From NCBI GenBank assembly GCA_903772945.1, contig CAICTM010000241.1, positions 1-64,000 of the forward strand: 64,000 bases of DNA. The letters are read 5' to 3'. This stretch comes from Seminavis robusta (Eukaryota > Bacillariophyta > Bacillariophyceae > Naviculales > Naviculaceae). Below are positions 31,840-44,003 of this stretch, in pieces. The notes below the pieces were generated by a model, which saw only the letters and a list, made by a program, of their open reading frames with translations, did not search any database and was not told the DNA's origin. The position numbers were made by a program, and so were the translations under genes. The stretch's first letter is position 1, and the number at the start of each line of letters is the position of its first letter.

Positions 31840-32988
31840 TTATGCCGCCTGCGCTTGCGCTGGCAATGAAAAGCCTGTGCTATCACCAACTATGGTCTCA
31901 TAGCTTTTCTCTGTGGTTTCGATAACAGCACTAACAACCTTTTCAGTAACCTTCACAGCTTGCTTAGTCAGCTTGCTTGTGGCTTTTGTCACTTGGGAAA
32001 AGATGCTTCCTGGGTTCAACTTTGATGTACTTTTCTCATTGACTTCTTCTGCAAACTCTTCCCCACTTTCTGTATCACTGCCAGCGTCTTCCTCTTTTGG
32101 TGGTTCTGACGGCTCGTCCAATGCTCGTGCTATCTGGTCATTGGCCCTGGATCGGTAGCTACGCCTCTTGCGACGACTGTGACGTGACACAGTAGTGGCC
32201 TCTGCTCCAGTATTAGTTCTCCTTGTACGGCGACGATGTGTCGAGCTGAGTCCAGAGTGATGTGAAACTCGAGCTGGAGATAGACTCCTTGAGAGCCTCT
32301 TCCTCGTGGTACCTTTGCTAACACGCTTATGAGAAGATCCACGCTGACCTCGAGCAATGGGAGCCGTGGAAACACTCTTGGTTGTGCGGCGATGGGACCG
32401 TCGTTTTGTGACACGGTGAGAGGAAGAGTGCACTGGTAGATCATCCCCTTGTCCAACCAAGCTCTTAGTCCTGCGTACACCTCGACTTTTGGTCTTATGA
32501 CAATGACAATGCGGGCAAGAATCATCGGAGGTAGAAGCTCTCTTGAGAGCAGCAGGATGTGCCACATCAGCGGACTTAACTCGACGAACGGGCCGTCGCA
32601 CTTTCTTGGTTTTCGGTTTTCTGGGTTTAACAACCTTCTGATTCGCTTCAGCTTCACCACTCTTTGATTCCTCATTCTCTGCTTCCAGTTCCTCGTCGCT
32701 GCTGTCTCCAATGCTTAATTCCTCATCGCTACTGTCCTCGTCACTGCTGTCACCAATGCTGATTTCATCGTCGCTGCTGTCACCTATGCTAACTTCCTCA
32801 TCGCTACTGGTGCCAATGCTTAGTTCACTTAGTGAATCCTCATTGGCATCGTGGATCCCCACGTGGGGTACATTGCTCAAGTTGTCCAAATTAGAGACTG
32901 ATTGCCTCATTGTTTCGACCATGGCCAGGCTCTGCCTTGGACTGGCAAAGGTTTGCCTCATAGCTGTTTGCGGGTTCATTGTTGTCAT
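31840..32988 (-). CDS. Acidic SSDEE-repeat / RS-rich protein, copy 2
   Basis: A 382-aa single-exon paralogue of the protein at 17975-19288, in the opposite orientation. It keeps the N-terminus (PQTAMRQTFASPRQSL), the SIGDSSDEE acidic repeats, the KKVRRPVRRVKS basic block, one copy of the RSLSPARVSHHSG unit (copy 1 has two) and the C-terminal LNPGSIFSQVTKATSKLTKQ segment. A Cys/His pair cluster (CPHCHCHK) in the middle is partly present in copy 1. Nothing indicates which copy is older. Function unknown, as for copy 1. Both copies being open with protein-level conservation suggests both are used. Confidence 0.75.
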   Translation of the reverse strand: MTTMNPQTAMRQTFASPRQSLAMVETMRQSVSNLDNLSNVPHVGIHDANEDSLSELSIGTSSDEEVSIGDSSDDEISIGDSSDEDSSDEELSIGDSSDEELEAENEESKSGEAEANQKVVKPRKPKTKKVRRPVRRVKSADVAHPAALKRASTSDDSCPHCHCHKTKSRGVRRTKSLVGQGDDLPVHSSSHRVTKRRSHRRTTKSVSTAPIARGQRGSSHKRVSKGTTRKRLSRSLSPARVSHHSGLSSTHRRRTRRTNTGAEATTVSRHSRRKRRSYRSRANDQIARALDEPSEPPKEEDAGSDTESGEEFAEEVNEKSTSKLNPGSIFSQVTKATSKLTKQAVKVTEKVVSAVIETTEKSYETIVGDSTGFSLPAQAQAA

Positions 32989-33984
32989 CCTGGCTGGGGT
33001 GTTTTATTTTGTTGCCTTTTGCAGACTATGAGCTCTTTGCAGAGTTGCCAAGGTTTGTGCTGTATTCGTTCGCGGCTTGGGAATTTGTCCGCTTGCTTGT
33101 TTGGTGGCAAGTGGCGAGTGGCTGACTGGCCAGACTGGTCAGTGCTCCTCGTACGGTACGGTACCAGTGGAACAGCTTCTCGAACCGTCCAGGCTCTTAC
33201 TGGGTCTTCGGCTACAATGCAACTTTGTACAGGAGATTTTTTCGGCTGGGCCCGAAGACCGGTACCGCTACTTCTACATGTAGTAAGACAGTGGTACGGT
33301 ACAGTCGTACATGTACTCAGAACTGATTCTAGAATATTATGACTAGCTACCGTGCATGTAAGACGACCACACCATCGGCTACCGTACATCAGGACATGTA
33401 CCGATAACGATAACCTTCCTAGCTAGCCAGCATTCGGAGATCTAGCTTTCTAGCTATCCAGTGAGATGGCCTTCCGCCAGGTCTAGTAGGACTACATGTA
33501 GGACATGGCGCAAAAAGAAGCTTGCATGAGAATGACAGAGGCCATACTGGCCCTCCAAGTGTTCCTCCATGCTGCAGGCAGTCGCACAGAGACTCTCTTT
33601 CACCACAAAAAGTGCGAAACTTTCTTGGTTCATGTTGTGCGAATTCGAATGATCTTATTGGAGAAAGCTAGCTGTAGTAGAGGGGAAGGAAAGAGAGAAA
33701 CCAGTATCGGTACAAACCTGCAAGGCAGCATTCAACTTTGGCTGGGGGCTGGGGGAGAAACCTCTCAACCACCGTGACGGCGAAAGCGCCAGATTCTGCA
33801 GCAGCCCTAATAGTGGATGATCAGTTTGTGTCTAGCTAGTAGGTCTGCATGACGCAATCCAATAGGTATTGGGTCTGGTGACTACGCAGGGTGCACACTT
33901 GGCATCTTTATTTTGGTTGCATCGTTTGTCGTTTTCTACAAAAAGTTACTTTGCTAGCTAGCTAGTACCCGCACTACTGTCCTA
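32989..33984. other. Intergenic, upstream of acidic/RS copy 2
   Basis: 32990-33070 is the inverted match of the copy 1 upstream region. The remainder has TACCGGTAC and TAGCTAGCTAG words and no supported gene. Confidence 0.45.
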
Positions 33985-35943
33985 TTACTGATTGTAGTTG
34001 ACTGCCAAACCGTATTCGGGGTCTGTATTGGGATCCGATTCCACAATTTCATAGGGCGGCAGTTTCCCCGATCGATACATGCGTGCCAATAGTTTGGCAC
34101 AATCGGGGGACAATCGTCGTAACGTGACAGTCTTGTCAACACTTCCATAGGCATCGGCCAAACTGTGAATTGCCTCGAGCGCCGAATGATCCATGACCCG
34201 ACTATCGGCAAAATCGAGAATGATACGTTTTGGATCATTCTGGCAATCAAACAGCGATTGGAATTGTTGCGTCGATCCGAAAAAGAGGGGTCCCTGTAAC
34301 CGATAGTATTTTTCTTCGCCCGCCTTGTTGGTTTCCGACGTGGCCGTGAGCCGTGTCGATTGTTTCCATGCAAATCCCAATGCCGAAGCAATGGTCCCTG
34401 CCAAGACGGCTTGTGCCAAATCCCGTTGTACCGTAACGACACTGACCAAGGCAATGACAGCCACATCCAACACTGGGATTTTGCGCAGCAATCGGAGCGA
34501 CGACCAGGAAAACGTGGATTGACACACGAGCAACATGACACCGACGAGGGATGCCACGGGAACAGCCCCCAACAAGGGAGCGGCTGCCACAATCCCAATC
34601 CCCAAAAACAGTGCCATGCTCATGCCACTCCACCGACTGACACCACCACCGGATTGGACATTGATAATGGATTGTCCCAGTAGGGCACATCCACCGATGC
34701 CTCCAAAAAGTCCGGCCATGACATTTCCGGCACCCTGACCGACACATTCCTTGCGTGTACTCCCCCGCTTGCCATCATCGACCATACCATCGAGTAGTTG
34801 CATCGTGAGTAAACTTTCAATGCATCCCACGGCAGCCATGGTGGCGGCTACCGGAAAGACAATTTTGAGCGTTTCCAAACTGAATGGGACACCTTTGGGC
34901 GGCCACCAGGCAAATTGTGGCACAACGGACCATCCACCCTTGAATGTACTAGCACCGGCTACATCGGCCAATGTCTTGACGGGTAACTTGGCCAGTTTGG
35001 CCACCAACGTAGAAATGGCCACAGCTCCCAATGTGGGTGGCACAAACGGTAGTACGCGTGGCAATAGTTTCACGAGTATCATGGTCAACGCCGTAATCCC
35101 ATACATGGCTTGTCCGGCCGCACTCTGAAAGGGATTCATACCCTGAAAATGCACCAACTGCGCCTTGGTCATGACCAGTGCCAGACCATTGACAAATCCC
35201 AACATGACACTGTGTGGCACCAATCGAATGAATTTGCCCAACCCCAGCAATCCTCCCGTAATTTGCAAGAGACCCGCCATTATGGCACACACACTCAAAT
35301 ACGCGGGTCCATGCCGTGCACATAATCCAGCCACAACGACGGCACACGCGCCACTGGCGGAGGAACAAATACCGGCCCGTCCTCCCAATGCGGCTGCGGT
35401 AAACCCAAGGGCGACGGTGGTCCACAATCCCACCAATGGATTGACACCTGCCACAAAGGAAAATGCCACCGCTTCCGGGACCATGGCCAATGCGACGGAC
35501 AATCCGGCAATACTGGCTTGACTGAATGTCGCGAGAGAAGTCTTCCAATCGGATGGTGTTTCTTCATCACTGCTGCTGTCCTTCGTTTTGGAAGAAGTCA
35601 ATTTTCGAATGGGATTGAGGGATTTGGCATTCATAATAATGGACTCCAGCTGTGAAGCAGGAGGACTATCAGAAGTGGAGGTGGAGGTGGTGTCGGTAGA
35701 ATTTGGATTGCTGGAATACAAGGGAAACAAAAGTTCCATCTTTCTCTTTGTCTTCTGCTGCTGTTGTTGGAAGGGATCTAGTTGATTGAGTGGACCACCA
35801 AGCTGGTGACGTGTATTAAGCGTCGAGTGGGGAATCACAAAGGCAGCCACAGGATGAATATGATGGAACGAGCCCATCATCATCATGAGCACTGCCATCA
35901 GACCGACGACTGAAAGCCGGAACAAGCCCAACAAGGGTACCAT
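33985..35943 (-). CDS. SulP-family anion transporter, predicted plastid-targeted
   Basis: A 652-aa single-exon protein from ATG 35943. SulP proteins move sulfate, bicarbonate or related anions across membranes. The core (about 130-520) has SulP signatures (QASIAGLSVALAMVPEAVAFSF, then GLWTTVALGFTAAALGGRAG) with about ten to twelve hydrophobic spans, and a C-terminal STAS domain (about 535-640). The N-terminus has a hydrophobic signal (about 5-26) ending HPVAA|FVIP, the A-A|F junction of diatom plastid bipartite presequences, then a Ser/Thr/Pro/Gln-rich transit part. An in-frame upstream ATG (36039) would bury this signal, so 35943 is preferred. Plastid envelope sulfate or bicarbonate uptake is the likely role; the substrate is not readable. 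Confidence 0.8.
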   Translation of the reverse strand: MVPLLGLFRLSVVGLMAVLMMMMGSFHHIHPVAAFVIPHSTLNTRHQLGGPLNQLDPFQQQQQKTKRKMELLFPLYSSNPNSTDTTSTSTSDSPPASQLESIIMNAKSLNPIRKLTSSKTKDSSSDEETPSDWKTSLATFSQASIAGLSVALAMVPEAVAFSFVAGVNPLVGLWTTVALGFTAAALGGRAGICSSASGACAVVVAGLCARHGPAYLSVCAIMAGLLQITGGLLGLGKFIRLVPHSVMLGFVNGLALVMTKAQLVHFQGMNPFQSAAGQAMYGITALTMILVKLLPRVLPFVPPTLGAVAISTLVAKLAKLPVKTLADVAGASTFKGGWSVVPQFAWWPPKGVPFSLETLKIVFPVAATMAAVGCIESLLTMQLLDGMVDDGKRGSTRKECVGQGAGNVMAGLFGGIGGCALLGQSIINVQSGGGVSRWSGMSMALFLGIGIVAAAPLLGAVPVASLVGVMLLVCQSTFSWSSLRLLRKIPVLDVAVIALVSVVTVQRDLAQAVLAGTIASALGFAWKQSTRLTATSETNKAGEEKYYRLQGPLFFGSTQQFQSLFDCQNDPKRIILDFADSRVMDHSALEAIHSLADAYGSVDKTVTLRRLSPDCAKLLARMYRSGKLPPYEIVESDPNTDPEYGLAVNYNQ

Positions 35944-37655
35944 CTTAGCTTGCAAACTTGCAAAGTTTTTCGCTTCTTTTGGAACGATCAATAAAGGATG
36001 ATGGGGTGTAACTCTACTCAATAGATACGGTAGCTTCAATTAGGTAGACGGTTCTATCACTGCACAATGTACAGTGGATATCAACGGCACGAATACTAAA
36101 AAATGCCGTTCCTCGCGGGCAACAGCAATGCCATGGGCTCTCCTTTTGAAAAGATCGCGACACTGACGTCAGTTGACACCAAGGATCCAATTGTAAAGCC
36201 GGTAGAGCAGTGACGACTCTACATCTTGGTCTTCCAGCCTCGATATCGGAGGACGAAAGAGTTTCGTCGCTATACCACAGGAGATCTTGGCGGCAACTTG
36301 AGAGAGAAGAAATATTATCTGGCGATGGCTAGGTGGCCTCTCCTTTCATTCGAGCAAGTGGTTCCACCCTAAGGTGCCGGCAGTACGGTACCGGAGTAGG
36401 TGTGCATGCAAGACATCTCCCAGCTACCGGTACCGCAGATAGTTACATCAAGCAATTGCAGTCAGCCATGGTTTTTCCAGGACCACAACGCAGATCAAGA
36501 GCTGGTACCAGGTACCGGTATTATGTACAAGGCATCTCCCAGCTATCTGCAGTTCCGTGGGTGGCTTGCTTGTCATCAATTTCACTAAGTTGGAGAGGGA
36601 TCGAGCCGTTGCGGCTACTGGAGCAATCAAGGTCATTCCAAGATAGCTACTACTACTAATCTAGGACAAAGCAAGAGTTACGGTCGCTGCTACAGGAAAA
36701 TACGTTTTGAAAGTCATCTATTTTGGCAACTTGAGAAGAACTACAGTATCTTGACAATAGCTGTGGTACAACTTCTGAAGCAAGCAAAGTGGTATCAATC
36801 AGAAGTGTTGAGACATGGATTGCTTCTCATTTTCCTGCCTGCAGGCTACACTTGGGAAGGGAAATGGATTTTACCCTGCTCCGAGTTGCTTCAGATTGGG
36901 AGATACCGTACTTGCAGGCTCTTGCTAGCTACAGTAGTTATCAAATTGAGTACCTGCCGGAACTGTTGGTGCTATCATACCAGTAGTGGTTGAAGCGATG
37001 TGTTCGGCAACTGGACGCACTGTAGAAGCAAACTCAGAGTAAGATTTAAGAAATGGTCTCAGGGCGATCCAGATTTGCGATTGACTGTAGAAGTTTTCTG
37101 CGGTGGTTGGCAAGCTCAGGCCGCATCTGGTACATGTACGATATGCCCAAACGTCCAATCGCCTCCTCTGTGGATCACATTCCATAAGTACAATGTGTCA
37201 TGACTTGTTTTGTGAGAACCAGTGGAGCCTCCATCATCACCGGTATTGTAAAAGCTGTGGGCTCAATGTTCCGATTCAGAGCCGCTTTGATGTTTTGAAG
37301 AGCTTTCTCGCCACTAGTGCTGTACGTTTGCACGGACCTGCCCAAAGCGGTTCAAAGGAGCGGCTTTTATGTCTGCTCGTTGGCTGACTCGACTCTAATC
37401 TGAAGACTCACAGCATTCATCACTGCCCTCCAAAAAACCTCCGCATTTGATACTGGTCAACAGAGCTTTTAGCCAGTGCTAGCTAGTACCTTTGTCGAAC
37501 TCTCTACCAACCTTTGTGAAGAAACCACCCTCGTATAAACACCTCTCTCCGCGGCATTTGAACCTGTTTGCCGCAACAAGCTACCCATAGCAACTCTATC
37601 ACCTCTAGATCCCAGAAACCAAGCCTTGTGTTCTGGTCTCCTTTGACAACTAGCC
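35944..37655. other. Intergenic, no supported gene
   Basis: About 1.7 kb with no coding signal I trust. GGTACCGGTAC-type words (for example 36385-36530) are frequent. Confidence 0.4.
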
Positions 37656-40065
37656 ATGACAACCCCTGCGAAGAATGCCGCGAAAGGCACGGAACCGCAT
37701 GAACATGGCCATAATGACACAAACGATGTAGATTCAGACCGCCTCTATGTAGTAGCTGAACTGGGCATGCTAGGGTCTTCATCCCGAGAAGAGGAACAAC
37801 CAGCTAGACAGAGGACAGAAAGGAACTCAGCGACCGATTCGGGGTATGGTCCTCCTGTGACCACCCCCAGGACAACATCATATGCTGCAGGCTATGACGA
37901 AACAGGAGAAGATGAATCACAAGGCACCAGGGAGGACGAGTTCATCATGAAAGTACTGCGGGAGAGGATGTGGGAGGTTTCCATTGGCAGCGCCACGGCG
38001 GTTGGCATCCCAACACAGCACGGATCAACCATCAACAGTCAGCATCAAGAGCAACTACAAGGATCTACCCACTCACGACAGCCAGGGGCATATGCAGCAA
38101 GGCCTGGTACTGGGGAACTTCAGAGAGCCGAGTCTCTCAACTTATCACTAGTTGGTTCATCATGCGAATTTTCACTAGATGGACACGAAGAAGAACTTGG
38201 CCTGTTCAAAGTATCAGGCACGAGCGCCCATACCAGAATGACATCAAGTTCAAGAGAGAGTGTGGATGCAAGGGCTCAGACCCATCATGGTACCAGTGAT
38301 GATGGGGGCTTGGTGGTGGCAAACTTGGTTGATGAAGACTTGCCCCATGCGGAACACTACAGCATTCAGACTCGGAATAGGAAGAGGAAGGCACATTCAG
38401 AGCAAGCAAAAACCAGAATCATTTTGGGGGTCATGACTTTGGCAATGATCATCATCATACTGACAGCAGTCCTCCCTCTTGTCAACAAGGGCGCAACCCC
38501 TGACACACCTGAATCGGGGACAGAACTTCAGACAAACTATCCTTCAGAGTCTCCAGTCAATCCATTGGAGAAGAAAATCAAGTACGTGCTGTTCAAAGGA
38601 GATGCCACACTGGCTCTAGGAGATGCCGATTCACATCAGTCCAGAGCCTATCAGTGGCTATTGCAAGACTCTGATCATCTCCCCACGTATTCTGATGAAA
38701 GGATAATTCAGAAATTTGCTCTGGCCAGTTTGTACTTTGCCACTGATGGCAATGGTTGGGAAGATAACACAAACTGGCTCAATCATAGCATCCACGAATG
38801 CAGCTGGTTCCAAAAGCCAAGTTTTTCAAGGAAACATGTCACTTCTCTTTATCTTCCAGGGTACCTTGATGGTTTCTTGGAACCTCCTCCCTCCACTCCA
38901 TGTGATGCGGATGGGCTCTACCAACACATTTGGCTTGACCAGAACAATCTTGTGGGCTTCCTGCCAACTGAGTTTTTCATGTTAACAACATTGAAGACAC
39001 TGTCAATGGGGAGGAATCAAATAGATGGGAACATTTCTAGTATGATTGGGAAACTGACACGATTGGAAGGACTATCCTTTGGTCAGCTGCCTCCCAAAGG
39101 TGTCATTCCAACTGAAGTAGGTTTGCTGACAAACTTGAATGTACTCTTCTTGGGTCGAAATCAGCTTCAGGGAACTATTCCCAGTGAGCTCTGGAAGCTT
39201 ACCAACTTGGTTGATGTGGTTCTGTTTGGGAACCCCGAACTGGGGGGGACAATCCCCACTGAGATATCTGCTTTCTCAAAGTTAAGATGGCTCATCCTGG
39301 ATCAGAGTGGCTTTTCAGGTAGGTGCTTTAAGAATCCAGCTGTAGCTGTGTCAGACCCATTGAAGTTTGGTCAAGGTACCTGTCTCAATATCATCTTCTC
39401 TATTGTCACCAGGAACAATTCCAACTGAAATAGGGCAAATCAAATCACTGGAGTGGCTTGTAATTGCTGAGAATAGCATGACTGGGAACCTTCCAAGTGA
39501 GATAGGGCAGCTTTCAAAGTTGATGTTGATTTCTGCATGGGACAACTGGTTTGAAGGCGCTCTACCTACAGAGTTTGGCCTTCTCTCATCAATGTTTTTG
39601 GCTCGACTGGACAAGAACCAGTTTTCTGGTCAAGTCCCAAGTGAGCTTGGCCTTCTCGCAAGCTTGGAGGATTCCCTGGACTTGAGAGACAATCTGTTTT
39701 CCGGAGTCATTCCCACCCAACTTGGCTTCTTGACAAGGCTACAAGAGTTGGAGTTTTCCAACAACCAATTCTCTGGCCAGATCCCTAGTGAGCTTGGTCA
39801 GCTCACCAACATGGTCCAGTTGACATTTGCCAATAACGCCATATCTGGCACTGTCCCTCAAGAACTATCGTCACTTCAGGACTCTTTGTACATGTTGAAG
39901 CTGGAAGGTAATCCAGGCTTGTCTGGGACTGTTCCTGTGGAGCTATGTACCATCAATGCCACCTGTACAAGCACTTCTGTGAATGAATGTGGAGATGCTG
40001 CTGGACTGGCTTTTGACTGTTCCAGCTTGCTTTGTGGCTGTGGTTGCTTGTGCAGTCATGCATAG
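37656..40065 (+). CDS. LRR single-pass membrane protein C (two exons)
   Basis: Exons 37656-39318 and 39413-40065 encode 771 aa; donor GTAGGT and acceptor CACCAG, with phase 1 restoring G in SGFSG|TIPTEIG. The N-terminal ~250 residues are polar with acidic and Ser/Thr stretches; KRK is followed by one membrane segment (about 254-276, IILGVMTLAMIIIILTAVLPL). The cap keeps AYQWLLQDSDHL...FALASLYFATDGNGW...HECSWF. LRRs follow, with a short Cys-rich end (CGCGCLCSHA). It belongs to the same family as genes A, B and D but lacks the 67-nt exon, having its only intron elsewhere. Surface recognition is a family-level inference. Confidence 0.85.
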
Positions 40066-41947
40066 CATCTGACTATAGGAATTGGATCTGTCCAAAATGA
40101 GCACAAGGTCTCAACGGATTCAACATGTGCTACCGGTATGACAAGCGTGGCTCTCTGGCAACTCCTTCCACCAAACCCATGTCTTGGTCAAGGCAATTAA
40201 TGCTCTCAGGCCTTCATGACAAATCTAAGTAGTGCATTTCATAACTTCATGCTCAACCATTTCTTTGGGGTACTACACTACATCCGCGTTTCCTTTGCGT
40301 AATAGCGCGTTTTATTAAGGATGTCCCACGGGGTAGGGGCCAGTTTCAGTCGTGCTTCGAAAACAACACGAGAATAGCACGACAACAACAACAAAACCTC
40401 CATTCCGAGCTGGTGTCTTCGTTCTCCTCCCCTGTTGAGAGTTTGCATAGAGTGTTATAGTATACCTTGTAGAGAAGGAGTAGCTCTATCTGTTTGACCT
40501 AAAAGAAACACAAAATGTGTTGATGCGTGTCCAGCATCCCTAGTTGAAGATGGTAAACCGAAACGCGATGATGCTTTAACTTTGATGATAAAGCGCTAGT
40601 ACCCATTAGCCTCTTTTTGGTTTCTTTTTGCACGATCAGATAGAGCAAAGTGTACTGTATAAGATAGCTTATGACATATATTGTTGAAAACAAACTTATT
40701 GTATGTCTCTTTGGTGCTGCCAGCTGGGAGCAGTAGGTTGATGGAGGTTTTGTTGTTGTTCACGTGCTTTTCTCGTGTTATTTCATTGCTTTTAAAAATC
40801 CAAGGAGCACAGTATCCCCCGTGGTACATCCTTAGACGAGAAAGCCCACGAATGAGTCCGAGCATCTTCTGTCGGGGTAGAACCATCCCGAAAGTCACTG
40901 AAGTTAGCGGTGTGTGGGTAGATTCCAACCTGGGCAGTACTGCTCCCGTAGCTCCGTCCATGCAATCGACCGCTCACAAATGGGAGAGAACTGGTTACGA
41001 GAACCAGGTAAGCGTTGCCGAACGAGAAAACACTCCATTTTTCGCAAGTCTGCCAACCCAAAGAAACCTGGGTTTGGAGTAGCAGCAGAGCTTTGTTCGG
41101 ATTTGAGCTACCAGGGCCGCATTGGCAGTACATGGGCTCTAGCTGCGACAGCACCGGCGGGCCATCACTGTTAGCTAGTGACTCGGCTCCGGTATTGCTG
41201 GTAGGGCTTGGACTATCCGAAAATATTTGAAACAAGCCTTCTATGTTCCTCTTCTTCTGGAAGGATCCAGTGGATTGGGATGAGTAATTTGGTGGCTTGT
41301 TCGAACGATGGGTTACAATCGTGCGAACATCGAATCGGTGTGGCTTCCTCAACAGGATGAAGAACCCATCACATAACCATGAGACTGAGGACACGAATCG
41401 ACAGGACAGAAGCAGGGCAACATCTTTGACATTCGAAAACTCAATATGATGGGTACCAGTGCTGAAAGAACTTCCTACATGTAGCTTGAAGTGTACCGAC
41501 ACCGGTACCGGTACAGGTACAGTACGGTACGTACCACCACCAGGTGTCTTTCCTGCTCTCCATCTCGCTGATCAGCCCGTACCAATACAATAACGAGTTT
41601 AATGATACAGATAGGAGAGCAAAAGAAATTGCATAGATAGTAGCCATTGTAACCAAAGAGTTGAGTTGAGAATGTCATTGGAGCGAAAGATGAGATTTTG
41701 ATGTCGGTATTATTGGGCTAGGCTACTATTTATTAAACTAGTACAGTCGTACTCAATAGCCATGAATAGCTACCTACCTTTGAGTGCATTCAGACTGAGA
41801 TCCTATCAGGAGAGAAATTGTTTAGGCTTCTCTCAATGGGGATTTGGAGGCATACGGATCTGCGCACTGCGTTAATAAGCCAGCGGAGCTGTGTAACCTC
41901 GGCAGAAAGGTTTCAGTGTAGAAGCAGATCCCCCTATTAGCTAGCTA
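40066..41947. other. Intergenic, one long but unsupported frame
   Basis: A minus-strand frame of 236 codons (40792-41502) has no recognisable family and several overlapping alternative frames, so I do not call it. Near 41918-41947 lies an AGAAGCAGATCCCCCTATTAG unit of the minisatellite that flanks the transposon. Confidence 0.35.
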
Positions 41948-42130
41948 CAGGAACGTTGTGGAATGGGCAGTCGTGCCTAGACAAGATGGTTTGGAATTAA
42001 GACAAGTTTGAAATCTCGTTTTGTCCTAATTCTCGATTAGGACACGACATCTTGTCCTATAATTCTCACTAGACAAAATTGGGTGACAAGACTGGTAGAT
42101 TTAAGACAAGATCACGAAACCAATGACAAG
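41948..42130 (+). repeat. Left terminal inverted repeat
   Basis: Pairs with 44600-44802. Carries several AGACAAGA, TTTTGTCCTA and ATCTTGTCCTA words, likely binding sites for the transposase. Confidence 0.65.
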
Positions 42131-42177
42131 CCAGAAACCAATGACAGCCACTCAACAGCAACAATCAAAAGGAGACC

Positions 42178-42561
42178 ATGGCCGACATCAAAGACGACTA
42201 CGATGATGAGAACGACATAGGGCAGCTTGTGGTTCTCACTCCTAGCGAGATGCTAGAGAGGGGGTTGCTGTTTGCCGATTATTCCAAGAAGACTGTCGAC
42301 CGTTGCAAGGAATCAACCAGCATCGAAAGGTTCTTGTCGCGATATGGAGCATCTCCAACCGTGCTGTGCGCCATCTTTGAAGATCTCTAACGATCTGAGA
42401 ATGAAGAATGCCGCGTAGATTCTGGATCAATTCGGCTGGATTATTTTCTCATGTCCATGCACTTTCTCCGACAATATCCAACAGAGCATGAGCGCGCTGC
42501 AGCGACGGGATTTCATCGCGCATTCTCCTCCGTCTTTGCCCTTTTGCGACTGGTGAGATGA
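42178..42561 (+). pseudogene. N-terminal remnant of a DDE-type transposase
   Basis: An ATG at 42178 opens 70 codons (ending ...YGASPTVLCAIFEDL) up to a TAA at 42388-42390; the same frame then continues for 56 codons (RSENEECRVDS...YFLMSMHFLRQYPTEHERAA...) to a TGA at 42559. The pattern (F..RYG.SP.....IF.DL, then YFLM..HFL..YPTE) resembles the N-terminal part of transposases common in diatom genomes. The catalytic part is missing, apparently deleted, since the passenger gene begins right after. The TAA could be a former CAA. Family identity is by eye and moderate. Confidence 0.5.
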
Positions 42562-42596
42562 TCGCATACAACCAAAAAGACTGCGTAATTGTCTTC

Positions 42597-43788
42597 TCAG
42601 TCCTTCACCTTTGCAAGTTGATGGTCAATCTTCACAGTTCCAATCAAAAGCTGAAGCCAATTGTCCTCTCCAGAATCGGCAAAAATAGTCTTGGCATCGA
42701 ACTCGTGATCATCCGGAAACACAAGTCGATAGTATTGGAACTGCTTGATACCGGTAGCCGGCCCTCCCTTTGGTTGCTTCTTCTTGAGCTTGTCATGACT
42801 ATGATCCAATGCACCCGCAACTCCCTTGGCAGCGTTCGTTGTCGATGCTTCAAATGCATCTCGATGGAACCACTGATTGTAATCCCAGGCAGGGAGTTTG
42901 ACCAATATCTCATTGCTGCTCGTAATACGCGCCGAATACCAAAAGGTCGTCAGATCGTCCAAAATCCAGCGGAGATCCAATAGAAGAACAATAGCGTATC
43001 CATAATAGAGATATCCTTTGTGGTCGCCCACACCCTCAAACATCTGGCCGAGCTCGTAGACCTGAAGTGGCCCATTATTTGCCAGATTTTCAATATCGAC
43101 TTGGATTGGAACTAAGAAACAAGCAAAAGGCAGTGAGGAGAACAGCCAAGAACAAACATTATCTCATTTCTCAGCACATACGAATGCTAGAAATGCTGCT
43201 GCCCAAGTTCAAATTATCGAGACTGGCAGCAAGATCTTTTGTTGGGGTAGATTTCTTCATCTTGGCGATCCCTTGCTGCTTTGTTGGTGTTGACTTCGGA
43301 GTTTCCCGCGTTTCCTGCTTCTTCTTGGGTAGTTTGGTGGGCGTCTCGATCACTGCTAGAACAGGCAGTTCGTCGTCTTCATCTTCGTCTTCCTTTGAGC
43401 TGATCGAAGAATCGGTTTTCTCAACCTGTTCTTTCTCTTTCTTGGTGGGCATTTCTGGAATTTCTAGCTTCAGCAATACTCTGCTCCGCCACTGATCCTG
43501 TGACAACAGTTTCCACTTGTTTACCTTGTTGCTAATCTTGGTACGAAGAGCCGAGCCAACTTGTCCGTACAAAGCTTTGTCGTCCGAGTTGTGCTTGTCG
43601 AGAAGCTTTTGCATCACCTTTGGGCCCTTTAGCTTGTGAATTCCTCCGTACTCTCGTTGGATGTCAGTTGCAAGAGACTTGATTAGAAATGCTGGTAACC
43701 CTGGTCTACTGCCAACAGTAGACGATGCAACAGACCCTCCACCAGGATCAGCCTTTGTTTCCTTCTTTCCACTTTGGGTTGAGACCAT
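42597..43788 (-). CDS. Passenger protein of the long-TIR transposon (two exons)
   Basis: Exons 43788-43182 and 43111-42597 give 373 aa with donor GTATGT and acceptor TTCTTAG. The N-terminal half starts with a small globular part (LPAFLIKSLATDIQREYGG...KVMQKLLDKHN) and then a Lys/Glu/Thr-rich linker with TPTK repeats. The second exon is a compact domain: VDIENLANNGPLQVYELGQMFEGVG, then GYLYYGYAIVLLLDLRWILDD and LPAWDYNQWFHRDAF. I do not recognise a named family, though similar sequences look common in diatom mobile DNA. Unlike its two neighbours in the element it is unbroken, which suggests recent use or recent capture. A role in transposition is only inferred from position. Confidence 0.65.
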
Positions 43789-44003
43789 TGTGGCACCTTT
43801 GGGCCGCCAAAAAAATTGGAGGCCAGCAGAATTCAGAATTCAGAGGTGACCTAAGCCAGCAAGGCCTGCTCGTGGTAGAATTTCTACGTGTCTCCCTGCT
43901 CTTCAAATTCTTTCTTGGAGAGCTAGATTTTTAGCTCTCAAAGTTCTTGAAGTTAGTTGGGTCGTTTGACAGCAACAGTAACAACAACAACACACAACAA
44001 ACC

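Noticed and set aside
40792-41502. Minus-strand 236-codon frame
   Set aside because: No family pattern, mixed composition, overlapped by similar-length frames; not enough for a gene call.
43067-43495. Plus-strand Ser-rich frame
   Set aside because: Antisense shadow of the passenger gene; its Ser run mirrors the Asp/Glu run on the other strand.
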